Below are positions 1 through 11,689 of a stretch of DNA of 64,000 nucleotides, in pieces. Origin of the DNA: Timema cristinae (lineage: Eukaryota > Arthropoda > Insecta > Phasmatodea > Timematidae). Below the pieces are notes generated by a model. It did no database searches and was not told the origin of the DNA. It saw only the letters and a list, made by a program, of their open reading frames with translations. Each line of letters begins with the position of its first letter. Position 1 is the stretch's first letter. Both the position numbers and the translations under genes were made by a program. The stretch is from assembly GCA_039000515.1 (NCBI GenBank), contig JBCFYV010000012.1:14210790-14274789 (forward strand). Direction: 5' to 3'.

Positions 1-915
1 AGTAAGGACAGTATCTGATGTATAAAAAAGTTATAAAACAATTTCAATATATTCATAAGTCAGGTAAAATGTTGTATAACCTTCACATTTGATAATGGAA
101 TATATAGATATAGGAAAAGCTTATGATAGTGTGGATATAAATAAAGTATAAAATGTTATGGAGAAGGCTGGAGTATAAATACGAGTGGCTAAGTGAGTAA
201 AGGATGTGTACGATAATAATGTTAGTGGATTAAATACGGAGAGAGTGTGGAGAGAGTGGTTCCATTTTAAATGGGGACAAGCAAGATTGTGCTCTATCAC
301 CATTACTATTTGTTTTTGTGATGGAAATGATAGTGAATAGATTGGCAGGAAACTGGATCAGGAGAAAATGAAAGCAATAATGTTTGCAGATATCTTGATG
401 GCATGGGTGGAGAAGGAACAGCTCCAGGAATGGAATGAGGAGGTTAAAAGTGCGGAATGAAATCTAGTATGGTGAAAAGTGAAGTGATAGTGATGCCAAG
501 GTAGATAACAAGTCCAAGAAAGGTGATGGAAGGGAATGGAGTAGATTTGAAAGAAGCAAAGAGCATGAAGTATCTGGGAAGTGTAATTGAGAAAATTGGG
601 GTATCCGAGAAGATATAGGGAAACAAAATCAACAAGAGAGGTCTTCTACAGGTGTGCAAGAGACCTACTATGGAAAAAAGAAGTTTCCCTAAAGTGTAGG
701 AAGTTCTGTATAGAGTATACTTCATACCCATAGTAACGTATGCGGCAGAAATTGGGACTTTGGATACAAGAGAAACAAGTAAAGTGGAGGCCATGCGAAT
801 GAAGTTTTTGAGGAGAATGCTATAAGATTAGGAATGACGATGTAAGGTCTAGAGTTGGGGATCAGGATTACTAGAGTAAACTATGGACTTATTCACACTT
901 GCTTTGAGGAAGAGT
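1..915 (+). pseudogene. Degenerate LINE (non-LTR retrotransposon) reverse transcriptase, cut by window edge
   Basis: The plus strand keeps scattered reverse-transcriptase blocks in shifting frames. KAYDSVD lies at about 116-136 (first catalytic Asp region), ALSPLLF at about 291-311, a mutated catalytic box at about 379-393, MKYLGSVIEK at about 565-594, and YAAEIGT, the usual YGAETW block, near 739-760. The catalytic FADD reads FADI, so the second Asp is lost, and stops and frameshifts interrupt the frame from about 147 onward. The enzyme family copies element RNA into DNA at a nicked target; this copy cannot. The 5' part lies outside the window. The 3' end abuts a reversed SINE-B head. Open frames on the opposite strand here are shadows. 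RT identity is confident; the clade is not assigned. Confidence 0.85.
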
Positions 916-1010
916 GGGAAACCCGACCGTAATTAAACCCCCAAAACCCCATCATAGGCAGTCCAGTCTAATGCAAGAGTGACGCCTTAAATTATCTTGT
1001 AGCCGATCAC
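915..1010 (-). mobile_element. SINE-B head fragment
   Basis: Read on the minus strand this matches the tRNA-like head of SINE-B: a degraded A-box region, then the internal word TAGACTGGACTGCC, then a degraded B-box region next to CGGTCGGGT. The body and tail are missing where the sequence joins the LINE remnant. It is an old, truncated copy. Confidence 0.6.
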
Positions 1011-1524
1011 AGAATTGGAGAATTGTTAAATAAAATATTTCCTGATGGCGTGAACAGGCTGTAAATTGATAATTATTTCACAACAACGAATGAATTCCAC
1101 ATTCTGAATAAGCACCCAACACTCCCATTTATATCGCCTACACTTCCTTTTCCCCAACAATCTATATTATCTATGCCTTCATACAAAAGGATTATTAAAG
1201 CTCTCGTTAAATACTTTTACACTCTCAATCTGAACAATTTTCATCATTTTAGTCTGAGGCAGTTGAAATTGAGTAGTCTTAATGTAGATAGTTTGAATGG
1301 ACTTGATATAACAGTGTCTGTTGCTTTAGATGTTTGAGTTAGCAAACTAATTTATATATGTGTACATGGAGTTGCAAATGAGAAGTTAACTTTACCACAC
1401 CTGTGGCTAAGCTGACCAATTTATTGCCCACCTCTGCCTTAGACCATTAGATTGAGAAAAAAAAATTAAACTTTATATAATTTAATGAAACGTTTCTGCT
1501 TTTAGATTTATATATTATATTAAT
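1011..1524. other. Unique A+T-rich sequence
   Basis: No open frame, repeat family or RNA structure could be supported here. The interval follows a SINE fragment and precedes the 145-bp array. Confidence 0.4.
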
Positions 1525-2960
1525 ATAAAAGGAAAAACACACTCTCAACCACTCACTCACTCACTTACTCATTTATCACGTATATCCCCAACCCATGGAC
1601 CTAAAAACTTTAAATTTAAACTCGAGGTTTCATTTAGGACGTAGACAAGAGATAAGACGGAGTTTTGATAAATTTGACCTACAAAGGGTTAAAAGGGGTT
1701 GAAATTTTCAAAGAATACTTATGTATCTTTTTAACTAATAGACATATAAATTTTAAATTTAAAATTAAGTTTCACTTCCTTATTTTATTGGAAGGTTTTG
1801 AGAAATTTTAAAATATCACTCTCCAAACAGTTGGAGAAGGGTGAATTTTTTCTCAATCTTCGCCGTATTTCCCCAACCCTTAGGCGTGTAAACTATAAAT
1901 GTTTCTTGGCAGGTATGTAACAGAATTTTCTAAATTAATAAGTTAAATCTTAGATTGAAAAATTTTAAAATGCTGGCTCCGGGAAATGGGAGGCATGTGA
2001 TTTTAAGAATAGAACTAGTTAAATGAGCTTGAAAATTAAAATGTATCAGGCAGATTAAGAGACAACTCTAGATAAACCAATAGATTTTAAAATGTTATAT
2101 CTCAAGAGTGGGTGTTCATAATTTCAAACACCAATAACAAACAACTATTTACCAGTGTGGTAGAAAACTTAAATTTGGCAAACATGTGAAAAGACAACTC
2201 CAAATAAATACAAAGTGCTGAAAATGTTTAATTTTTAACTAGAAATTTGAGAAAAGAGGGCTAAGGGGCATGCTTTAACAGAAGAAAAATCTTTAATCTC
2301 AATTTGCAGTAAAAAGTTAAATTTGGTAAGCCAGTAGAAGGCCAACTCCAGATATTCAAATAAGTCTTAAAAACTGTAATTTTAAATAGGAGTTATTAAA
2401 TATAAGGGGAAGGGAGGTTTACAATTTACAAAACTAATAGAAACAACTATTTCTCAATGCGGTACAATTCTTTAAATTTGTAAAAGGCTTAAGAAACCAT
2501 TAAAATAACCATAAGGGTCATAAGATTTAAAATTTAAAAAAAAAAATGGGGGGGGGGAGGGAGATAGTTAATCAAAACGTTTTAGGCGAGGAAAAAAAAT
2601 TCCATGAATATAGACAAAGTACTCCAAAAACAAAATGCATTTTAAATATTATTTTTTAGATATAGGGCTAGATAAATAGGGTTTTTCATAATCCCCGAAA
2701 CTAAAATAATAAATTAATTTTCAGTGTGCTATAAAAATTTAAAAAAACAGGTGGATATAAGAACAATCCCTATTAAGGTCAGATTTTTAAATTTTACAAT
2801 GAAGAAATACTGATTGAGGAGGGTTGGTTCCCTTAAAATTTCTAAAACAAATATATAAATTACACCTTTTAGTGGGATATTAAATAGAATTTCGACACGT
2901 AAGTAAAAAGTAAATACAATAGAGCCAAATTAAGTTTGAACATATCTATTTTCTAATTTT
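1525..2960 (+). repeat. Interspersed element with ~145-bp diverged internal tandem units
   Basis: A leader with CACTCACTCACTCACTTACTC and CCCAACCCATGGACC runs into an array of diverged units. Each unit carries AAATTTGGYA, then GACAACTCCAGATAA-like sequence, then a G-rich AAGGGGAAGG-like segment, then CTCAGTGYGGTA. The GACAACTC-type landmark sits near 2061, 2193, 2341 and 2493, so units are about 130-150 bp; weaker copies continue to about 2950. The leader resembles a class of non-coding elements common in invertebrate genomes, but I cannot assign a family. No coding frame is present. Confidence 0.6.
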
Positions 2961-3014
2961 AAGCCTTGGAAATAAAAGGGCTTGAATTTAATACAAATGC
3001 TATTGAAAAATAAA

Positions 3015-3245
3015 TTTATGTGTGGTTTTATATTGCCCTTTTAACCTCTATGCCAATTTATTTTTATTATATTTACTTTTTGAAAATTTTACCAATTTTT
3101 CACTGCTACATTACTATCCTTTTTTTTCACTTTTGCTTACCCTCTTTTAAAATTAGTTTAATTAGATTAAATTTTACCCTCTTGGCTTGTTTTGGATCTT
3201 TTTACCCTAAAATATTCCTCCAGGGCAAACTGGGTACCTAATATA
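3015..3245 (+). repeat. Pyrimidine-rich degenerate TTTTACCC array
   Basis: The plus strand is dominated by T runs punctuated by ACC or CCC at roughly 8-12 base intervals, ending in TTCCTCCAGGGCAAA. The same style recurs at 4346-4530, 32670-33420, 55560-55680 and 56680-56870, with the reverse complement at 56880-57380. The 73-codon open frame here is a product of the base bias. Confidence 0.5.
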
Positions 3246-4340
3246 AAATGTGACAAAATGAAAAACTGATAAAAAATAATCCAATTATTTTTATATAATA
3301 ATAAAAAAGTGACAAAAAAAGGAAGAACAGTTTAAAACGGATTAAAAGTGTAAAATTGGCAAAAAAAAAGGGCTATAAGGTAAATAGAATAAATGGTAAA
3401 GATGGAAATAACCTTTAAATTGTAGTTTACAGCTACGAGTCGTGGTAACACTTAGGAAAGTTATTTTAATACTGCAACTATTATAATTCAAGCACTCACT
3501 AACTTTTGAATAGATTTGTTTCAACTTAATGTTTTAGTATGTTTTATTTTCACTTTCGTTAAAAACTTGTTTGTAAATTAACTGTGTATTTTGCCATGTT
3601 TGTTAGATTGACCACTTTTACTCATAATATATTAAATATAGTCAAGGTAAATATTTTTAAATATCAAAGCATGTTAATGGAAAAACAAACAAAATTGAGT
3701 ATAAACATCTTGTAAAAGTGTTAATCATTACGATATTTATCCTAAATATTCAATTTTTCAATAAAATTTATTTGAACTCATACCTTTGCAAATTATTGAC
3801 ACTATATAAGTCTTGGCTCATACTACAATCAATGATAGTTAACTAACTTATGACTTATATCGGTAAAAATAATATATTAAAAAAAAAAAATCCTAACAAT
3901 TTGGTTCAAAATTGGTACTGGAGGACTAGTTTACATTATAAATAACAATCAATCTTTATTAATACAAAAATAATTAATTCAAGTACAGTTCACTTTCCAC
4001 TAATTATAAAAATAATTGATATTTTGAAATTGACCTTGAAAATTGAATTCATATTAGGATTCTGAGAATAGGTTTTCTCGGTGAATAAGAATATGTTGCT
4101 ATTTTTACAAATAACAAATCATTTTAGGATAGTCTATAGGTAATTTATATTTGAAAATTTGAATTTTGTATAATATATTTGAACAATTTGGTTTAGAATA
4201 TACAGTATATAAAAAGAGTAACTATTATAGTTAACAAGATGTATTTGTTTTTAAGAGGAAAACATACTTAATGGTAGTTTACCCAAAACTTATTTTTTTA
4301 ATTATCTTGGAAGCCATAATAAACATGATGAGATAGTCTT
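3246..4340. other. A+T-rich sequence, no feature
   Basis: Strongly A+T-rich with short homopolymers. A purine-biased patch at about 3340-3420 looks like an inverted version of the neighbouring pyrimidine arrays. No gene or dated repeat is supported. Confidence 0.4.
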
Positions 4341-4530
4341 TGTGATTGTGTCGTACCATTTATTTACCTTATTATTATTTTTACCCTTTTAATCCTTTTT
4401 TGTATTTTCTTACCTTTTTTATTAACATTTTCAGAAAAAATAAATTTGGTCCACTTTTTACCATTGTTTTTCCTAAAGTATTTCTTCCGGGCAAAGGCCA
4501 GTACTTTATACTAGTATACATAATATTTTA
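4341..4530 (+). repeat. Pyrimidine-rich degenerate array, second copy
   Basis: It shares with 3015-3245 the TTTTTACC-type periodicity and the closing words CCTAAAGTATTTCTTCCGGGCAAA (here) and CCTAAAATATTCCTCCAGGGCAAA (there), so the two are related copies and not merely similar low-complexity DNA. Confidence 0.5.
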
Positions 4531-4868
4531 AATAGATCACTTATTTAGAGTTTACGGGTAACCACATCGCAAATAGCTGAACGCATGATCTAATATTGAC
4601 AAGCAAATTTTGAAAGCAGCGCATAACAAAATGAAGTGGAGGAAATTCATAAAACTTCGATATTGTTTATCTACTGGATTAGTCTGTTAAAACGTGTAGT
4701 CTCAGTTTGATATCAAAGCAGTAGCTAGAATAATTTACTACTAATGTGTAAACATGTATCCATCGGTGGTATAGGTGGTTAATTAATGATGTGAAGCACT
4801 TTTGGAAGGTTTGAAACCCACTCAAAACCCTATTTCCTTACGTAACGGTTAAAAAGACTGTCCAGTCA

Positions 4869-4912
4869 ATCCTCCCCCCCCCTCCCCCATACTTTCTCCC
4901 CCCCTCCTCCAT
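4869..4912 (-). other. C-rich run, potential G-quadruplex on minus strand
   Basis: Several C runs of five or more are separated by one to a few bases (CCTCCCCCCCCCTCCCCC then TCTCCCCCCCTCC). The minus strand therefore has four or more closely spaced G runs. Function is unknown; slippage-prone low complexity is the simplest reading. Confidence 0.45.
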
Positions 4913-5235
4913 CACACACACATCCCACCTGCATATGATTTATTATAAATGCTACGTAGTGCCATGTAAATTTAAAAAATATATATTGGATAATTTTGTG
5001 ATGAAAATGTGATTTATTATAAAAGGCCTACATTTATTAAATGTTTCCTCTTGTAATTGTACAATACGTCTGTAGTGGCTTAAGGTGGGATTCGAAGGAT
5101 GGAAATAAATTTCAGTATTGTTGTTGTTTCTACAGCAAAACATCGTAATTTGGCCAAAATAAATAAAGTATTGCTGAATTAAAAATGTTGATCTAACTTT
5201 CTACACATAATAAACCCAATAGTTCTTTATTTTAC

Positions 5236-5310
5236 GTATAACCCGAACGGGTAGTAAGACCCGTGCAAATAATATAATAAATAATAATAATAATAAAAAT
5301 AATAAATAAT
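5236..5310 (+). mobile_element. Tail-only SINE insertion (copy 1)
   Basis: Only the shared SINE 3' tail is present: CGTATAACCCGAACGGGTAG, then TAAGACCCGTGC, then an A/T-rich (AAT)n tract. The flanks TTTATTTTAC (5226-5235) and TTTATTCTAC (5311-5320) match at 9 of 10 bases, as expected of a target-site duplication. No head or body precedes it. It starts at the same base as the tail-only copies at 23.35 and 40.06 kb. Confidence 0.75.
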
Positions 5311-5399
5311 TTTATTCTACTTTCTCATAACTAAATAAAATATTGTAAACTTCAAAAATCTATAGATTATGGTAAATATTTACTTTTATATGAATCCTA

Positions 5400-6545
5400 A
5401 CCCAAAAAACTTGCTTTTACCATTCTGTATGTCTGTCTGTCCTTGGCCAGGGATCATAGGCAGTATGATGGATTTGGTTCATTATTGATATTTAGATTAA
5501 TATACTTTGGGACCTTTTTTGGCTTTTGAGCCTGTCCCTCAAATTAAGGATAATTTACTTATGAGTGATTATATGGAAAATTGATATAAATATTTTGATT
5601 AAAATTCTCATCAGAGGTTTTGTTTGACATCACCAATAGTATAGTATCGTTATTATTTGAGAAATAATTTGGCGAAGGGAAGTTTTTGATATGAAATTTT
5701 GGAAAATTCAAGCTGACTTGAAATATTTCAATTGATTTTGTTTAGTATGTATATCTGAGATTGTGTGCTATGACAGATAATACTATGTACTTGTTTTTTG
5801 GGTGGTTATTTAGGTGATGACTGATTTTTCATAAACTTGAAATATTTTAAAAATGACACTATTTATTTGAAACCAAACAAGTATCTTGCTAGTGTTTAAC
5901 ATGACAAAAAACAGTTTCTAACTAATTTTGAAGTAATTCTCATATATGGTTAGTTTATTAATGAGTGATCTCTTAAAAAATAGAAATATTTTACAAATAG
6001 CATTAATAATTTTGTTCCAAATGGGTATCTTAGGAGAGTTTGACAAGACAAATAATATTGTATACTTTATATTTGATTGAAGACGTATATACGGTTAGCT
6101 TACTGATTATTGATATTTTCAAAACATAAATATTTTTAAGACTACCCTATAGATTGTGTTCCAAATTAGTATCTTGAGAGTGTTTGACTTGAAAAATAGC
6201 ACTGTATACTGGTTTCAGAGTTAAACATTTTCCAAAGAATGATATATTAATGACTTTTTTTTTAATAATTTGGAACTAAAAATGTGCTTTTAACGATTTT
6301 TATTAAATTAATATTTAGTGAGTATTTTATTTCCCAAGTAACACTGCATTTTTGTTTTTAGGTGAAAACTCGTTTAGTGGTATTTTACTAATGAATTATT
6401 TTAGAAAGTAAGAAATGTATTGAAAATGTCTCTTAAATGTTCATTTAAATTGTAAGACAGGGAGAGGATTGACAAAAACTTTGTATTTTTTTTCGGGGCT
6501 ACATTAATTTAAGGGTGGTTTACTGATAATATCTTTACTGTGTTT
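5400..6545 (+). repeat. R1 repeat copy with expanded 144-bp internal units
   Basis: The first ~170 bases match the R1 front section: CTGTATGTCTGTCTGTCC, a GGGACCTTTTTTGG segment, and a CCCTCAAATTAAGGATAATTTACT segment. Then a unit containing CCAAATGGGTATCTTGAGAG-like sequence and GTTTGACATGACAAATAATA-like sequence repeats. The CCAAA landmark falls at 5873, 6017 and 6161, exactly 144 bases apart, with weaker units before (about 5742) and after. Other R1 copies have about one such unit. No protein is encoded. Confidence 0.6.
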
Positions 6546-6599
6546 AAAATTAAAAAAATAAATTGCTATTGCGATTTATTTCAAATTAGCTTTTATTTT

Positions 6600-6660
6600 T
6601 AAATTTTTACATAACACATATTTATGTATATATAACATATATACATTACACATATTTATG

Positions 6661-6706
<46 letters not shown>

Positions 6707-6740
6707 TACACATACTTATGTAAAATATATATATATATTG
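6600..6740. repeat. TA microsatellite inside short direct repeats
   Basis: A (TA)n run at about 6669-6702 is flanked by related words such as ACACATATTTATGTATA (left, twice) and ACACATACTTATGTAAA (right), so a ~50-base unit has been duplicated around the TA run. Confidence 0.7.
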
Positions 6741-7099
6741 GTTTTTCTAAAATATCTATTATACATTGCCAGATTAAGTTGATTTCTAATATTTGTAATA
6801 TATTTTAACATTATTATATTGATTTTGTTCAAAATAGATATTTTATATAATCATGAAAAATTATATTTTTATTTTCCTCAAAACAAAATAATTTTATGGT
6901 TTTATAATTATGATTAATTAACTAAATTATGACATTTTCCTTTTAACGTATATATTGATTTAAATAAATGGTACGAAACTTCACAGGGATTTTATCACTC
7001 TATTGTTTAAAAATGGAGATATTAACTCAAAATTAGTAATATAATATACATTAGCGAACCATAGAAACCATTGTGCCATAATTAAGTAAAACTTTGTTT

Positions 7100-8800
7100 G
7101 ACTCATGGTTTTAAATTTTATAATTTTATTTTTAAAGAATTTAAAACATTTTTATTTGTTTTTTTTGGACAAATAATAATTAATGATATTTGGTACCCAA
7201 ACATCAAAATTTTATTAAGGGATGTACATATTATGGTTAAAGCAATGCTATTAAATTTCTCTTTAGTAAATTTTGTCCAATTAAACAGGCCAATTAAAAT
7301 TATTGACTATCGCGATAGATATTTGTTGTACCAGAGATGAATCTAGTAGAGGGTGTGGGGGCCCATGCCCCCCTTCAAGAAATTAGGCCAATTAAATCAA
7401 TGTTGAAGTCACTATTAATTTTATTGTCACGTAATACTATCTCAATAACCATATTTAATTTTTTAACTATCATTGATAATATTATAAAATTATTAATATA
7501 CAATGATTATTATTAATACTTAAGTCAATCCCATTGATTATTAAAATGGTGAAAATTCGCATTAATGAAATTACCTATATTTAAGATGCGTACTTCTTAC
7601 CTTTTTGCACAAATATTGTTAGGTTTAAATTTAATTTATCATGTCTATTATTACTATTTCGATGATTGAAAATAAAGATCTTAAAATAATTTATTTTAAA
7701 TAGCCTGCTTGTACAAAATCTTTGATTAATACACACACATAACGTGTTAGTATGGCCTACTGGTAAAATTTTGGTTTAGAATTAGAAATAACTAGCTATG
7801 TTTTAGAGTGGAGTTAATGTTCAATTTTTCCGATTCCTGATTAATTCTATCTATTTTGTCTATTTCATTGAATAGCTGGAAAACTATTTATATAATGATT
7901 GTTATAATGTTTAAAATAATTTCCTCTTGATAATCATTATTTGTTGGTGCTCTTATTATTTTCTTTCAATAAAACTCAATACTAACTGCAAATTTCGAAT
8001 TATACCTTTCATTAGAGGATTATTCTCAAATTTAGCATCACACTGAAAAATTACTTAAGGATTTACTCTCAAATATTGAAGTATATTTATATAAAAATGT
8101 ATTGAGATTCCCCGTCCCCTTCCTCAACCCGATCCTAAAGGGAGCACCCACGTCCCTCCCCCCCTCACAAAAATCCTGGACTCGCCCTTGGGCTGTATAA
8201 ACATTTCCCTTAAGGAGTTAAAAGATCAACTTCTTGACAGACCTACTTATTTGCTTAATCTATGGCATTTGATAATTATTGCGTTTAAACTTAAGGAATA
8301 TCTCTTCACAACTATAGTTCATAAATGTATGAATATATTTCCCAATATCTCCGAAACCTTTGGTTTTATAAAAATATATTTCAAATAAAGTTTTTTTATT
8401 ATAAATATATCCATATGTTTGCAGGACTAAGTAATTTCATATCTCAAATAATTTTGGAAATATGATTTTTTTTTAATTAAAATTTACGAATCAGCTCGAA
8501 AACCTCAAAGTCACTTTGCTGAAATATTAAGAATAGCCATTTTGTTTGGAATATTTATAAATGTTTGGAAATCAAATTTAATCAAAATCTTTAAATCCGA
8601 TTTTGAGAAAATCGATTTTTTCTTTTTTTGATCTTCAGTAAAATACCCGTAATCTTAGGGCTTGATACCCAATTATGGAAATACCTCGGGGAAACCCTAT
8701 TAAAACCCCAATTAACAAGTTTCATCCCGATCGGTTAAATAGTTTAGGTTCTAGTCCGAGGTACAGACATAAGACAGACAGACGGAAATTCAGAAACCAC
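7100..8800 (-). repeat. R1 repeat copy on minus strand, interrupted by a hAT-like element
   Basis: Reading down from 8800 the minus strand gives the R1 order: CCGTCTGTCTGTC, CCTCGGACTAGAACC, GGGTTTCCCCGAGGTATT, ACGGGTATTTTACTGA, then TATTTTTATAAAACCAA, TAAACGCAATAATTAT and CCTTAAGGGAAATGTTTATAC. At 8191 it breaks, and it resumes at 7331 with TGTACAACAAA. The gap holds the transposon 7332-8190. The copies at 9.35 and 56.2 kb show the uninterrupted order. Confidence 0.7.
7332..8190. mobile_element. Non-autonomous hAT-like DNA transposon (859 bp) inserted in R1
   Basis: The left end reads CAGAGATGAATCTAG and the right end, reverse complemented, reads CAAGGGCGAGTCCAG. Both fit a short terminal inverted repeat of the type CAGNGGCGRATCYAG seen on many animal DNA transposons. 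Left flank TGTTGTAC and right flank GGCTGTAT are read as a mutated 8-bp duplication: uninterrupted R1 at about 9350 gives TGTTGTAC in the same place. Eight-base duplications are typical of hAT elements. The interior is A+T-rich with no transposase frame, so it must have been moved in trans. Confidence 0.6.
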
Positions 8801-8837
8801 CAACTATATATATTGTTTAACTTTTCGGACATTAAAA

Positions 8838-9490
8838 TAAAGTATTGCAACAGTAAAAAAATAACCTGAAATATTGATGAATGTCGACGTCTCATGACCC
8901 TCCGAATCCTAAAAATTAAGAGTAATTTACTAAAGGTAAAAAAAAAAAGATTTTCTCAATATCGGCTCTAAATATTTCGATTAAAATTCGTATCTGGGCG
9001 TTGATTAAGGTTATAAATAAACTGATTATTTTCATTTTCCCGTGAAAATTATTTTACTGGACCTTACAGAAGCTAAAACTCCGTATCTCCGCCACTATTT
9101 GAGATACTAAATAACTTAACATTGCAAAATAGTAGGGCTACTAAAAATAAAAAGCTTGTATATAAAATATATTTTTATAAAACCAACAGTTTCTGAAATA
9201 TTGGCAAATATGTTAATACAATTTGTGGGCTTTAGTTGTAAAGAGATACTACTTGAGCTATAACGAAATAATTCTCCAATGCCATAGAGAAATTTAATAC
9301 AAGTAAGTCTATCAAAAAGTTTATGTTATTTTTCCTTGAACTTCTTAGGAAAAATGTTTGTACAACAATGATCTATCCCCTTCATTTTATACTCAATATT
9401 CAATATTTACATATATATTTATTGGTCAAAATTTATAAATGAGTAATTTAATAGCAATGCGATGACATGATGATGTGTTTCATGATGAGT
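8838..9490 (+). repeat. R1 repeat copy, head-to-head with the previous one
   Basis: It starts AAAGTATTGCAACAG, has GATGAATGTCGACGTCTC and then lacks the GTCTGTCTG section, resuming at ATTAAGAGTAATTTACTA. The rear half (about 9056-9480) aligns almost base for base with 55945-56365, including AAAACCAACAGTTTCTGAAA, GCAATGCGATGACATGA and the segment around CAAAATTTATAAATGAGTAA. With the minus-strand copy it forms a large diverged inverted repeat. Confidence 0.7.
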
Positions 9491-11120
9491 AAGAAAAATT
9501 TTGTATTGGTTTTAATTAGAAATATTTTTACGGTTGTTAAAATTAGTTGATCATTGAAAATTTGATATATGTTAAAAATATATGAACAATTTGGTTTAAA
9601 GTTTACTAATCAATAGTTTTTATGATTTTATTTATTGAGATAGTTTGGTTTTTATGAGTGAAACTATCCTAAAGCTAATTTACTGAGAATTTACTTTTAA
9701 ACATTCTCCTCGCAGTTATAATATACAATATTAGAAAGTTAATTTAATTGTGTCTCAACATTCATTTTGTCTTGGACAGGTGGAATTCAAACACGACTTT
9801 TTCTTCTCATTAAAAAAGTTCCTCTTCAAGGGACACTGTGCTCGTGACATAATTAATGATCAACGTTTATAAAAAAATTATAAAATTCATCTAAATCTAT
9901 CCATATAAGCAATATTGATTAATGTTGGCAACAGATTTATTTAGTTATAGAAGTTTACAAAAATCTTTAACTCGCATCCACCTCCATACCACAAGAACTC
10001 ATAAAATTAGCAGTTTGTATTTAACGAGTAAGTATAAATGTTACACAACACCGGCGCCCACTTTTAACACTCCACCGCCTCTCCCACTTCTATAATTACA
10101 TAACAACCTGTCACATCAACTATGACGCCTCAGTTCCGTCAGCGTTTATTAATTTAGGGGAATTTAAGTGGTCATGCGCCAAGCTCTCAATACACTCATA
10201 TCAATCGTAAACAACAAAACATTCCAATATATAACACCATAAATACTATTTATTTATAAACTTTAAACAAAATTTGTAATAGATTTTTAACAAACTTCAA
10301 ATTTTCAAAATCCAGCTATTTTCAAACCACAGTAAAACTATTTGTACTTTTAAAAAAGGAAAACTTTTTTACTTAACATGAAAAACTATTCCCGGATATA
10401 TATATTTTTTAAATCTATATTTAAGTTCAATTTGAAAAATCTCGTAATTTCTGTAATCCGTCGTAAGTAAACTACCATTAAATTAATTGGTTTTGAGAAA
10501 TATAAAGTTATGTCTTTCATTATTATGTAAGCTATTTCCCAGATAGATATATTCACAAATATTCCAAACATAAGAAAGACTATATATTCTTGTAATTTAC
10601 TATAGATTCTTTTAAAAAAATAATTATGTCTAAATGTGTATTATGTAAAAATCTTATCTGAAAGCTATTGTATGATAGATAAAATCTCGGCAGGTAGCGC
10701 TATAGTAGTTCTCCCCTTCCCCACCCTCTCCCCCGCTCAACGTTTCGTTTATCACTTTGGCCTTCCCATCCTTTATTTGTGCTAATGCAAGTGCACTTCC
10801 TTCTAAAAATAACATTCCATAGCCTAAAACGGTAGTTGCATGGTCTAACGTGGTTTTCTCATGTTAGACAAGATTGTCAATGATAAGGTACAGGTTGTCC
10901 AACGTAAAAGTATCCTTAATTGATGCGCTAGAAAGGCATGGAAAATAGTCTGCTAACGTTTCCACGTGCGTGATTCTGTTAACTTCGCAACTTGACTGTA
11001 CCGACACTGTATGTGGGTACAACTGACCTTGAATATTACCGGTAACAACTTGCAGTCCTTTCCTTCATACGCGTACGTTTGGAGCTTGGCTACTTTTATG
11101 TCCACACCCTGTATATTATA
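9491..11120. other. Unique sequence with two less A+T-rich patches
   Basis: Mostly A+T-rich unique DNA. About 10040-10180 and 10680-11110 are richer in G+C, with words such as ACCGGCGCCC and ACGCGTACG. They could be conserved non-coding or regulatory DNA, but nothing identifies them. No open frame beyond 61 codons. Confidence 0.35.
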
Positions 11121-11123
11121 TTA

Positions 11124-11266
11124 AAGATCCTAGTCGGGTGATCTTAGGTTGGATTGTCCTAAATAGCTTAGCACTCATTCTGACCGCAAATGCCTGTATA
11201 GTACATATAAAATTATACCATCCTCATCCCATTCCACTAACGTAGTTAAATGTATTCGTTAAGCCC
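11124..11266 (+). mobile_element. SINE-B, degraded 3' two-thirds
   Basis: The order TAGTCGGGTGATCTTAGGTT, TTGTCCTAAATAGC, CCGCAAATGCCTGT, CATCCTCATCCCATTCC and ACTAACGTAGTTAAATG follows the SINE-B body. The head is lost and the tail hairpin is barely visible. Confidence 0.5.
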
Positions 11267-11374
11267 TAATATGTATTCAGATGCTGTGAAAAAACCACTC
11301 TTGTCAATTCTTCCCCCTAGATTGATACATTAATATTATTGCTACCCACTTCAATGGTCAAATATTCTAAGCAG

Positions 11375-11567
11375 GTGTCAGCCTCACAATAGTCATTAGT
11401 AACAGTGACGAAGACATCAGGGTTTTAATCCTGGTTGGATTTGCTGAGTGTGTTTGTTTGTAAATGGTTTTAGACTCTGCCTCTATAAAAATTTCAGTAA
11501 ACGTCTCTAGATTTCTATTTCTCATTTATAACCCTTTAGCGTAATTAGTGCATAGACGTATAGTCCA
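11375..11567 (+). mobile_element. SINE-B, degraded
   Basis: A degraded head (CTCACAATAGTCATTAGTAA), a B-box remnant GGGTTTTAATCCTGG, then TTTGCTGAGTGTGTTTG, AATGGTTTTAGACTCTG and CCCTTTAGCGTAATTAGTGC follow the SINE-B order. The tail hairpin is decayed. Confidence 0.5.
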
Positions 11568-11689
11568 AATAGTTAAATAGATTCGGTGACAAAAATACAT
11601 ATATACATAGTGTTTAAAAGCAAAATAAAAGCAGGATAATAAAATTCAATCAATGCCTCCAAATATTTATTAACGTTATGATTGGTTTT

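Noticed and set aside
121..794. Minus-strand frames of 60 and 116 codons
   Set aside because: They are antisense to the decayed LINE reverse transcriptase.
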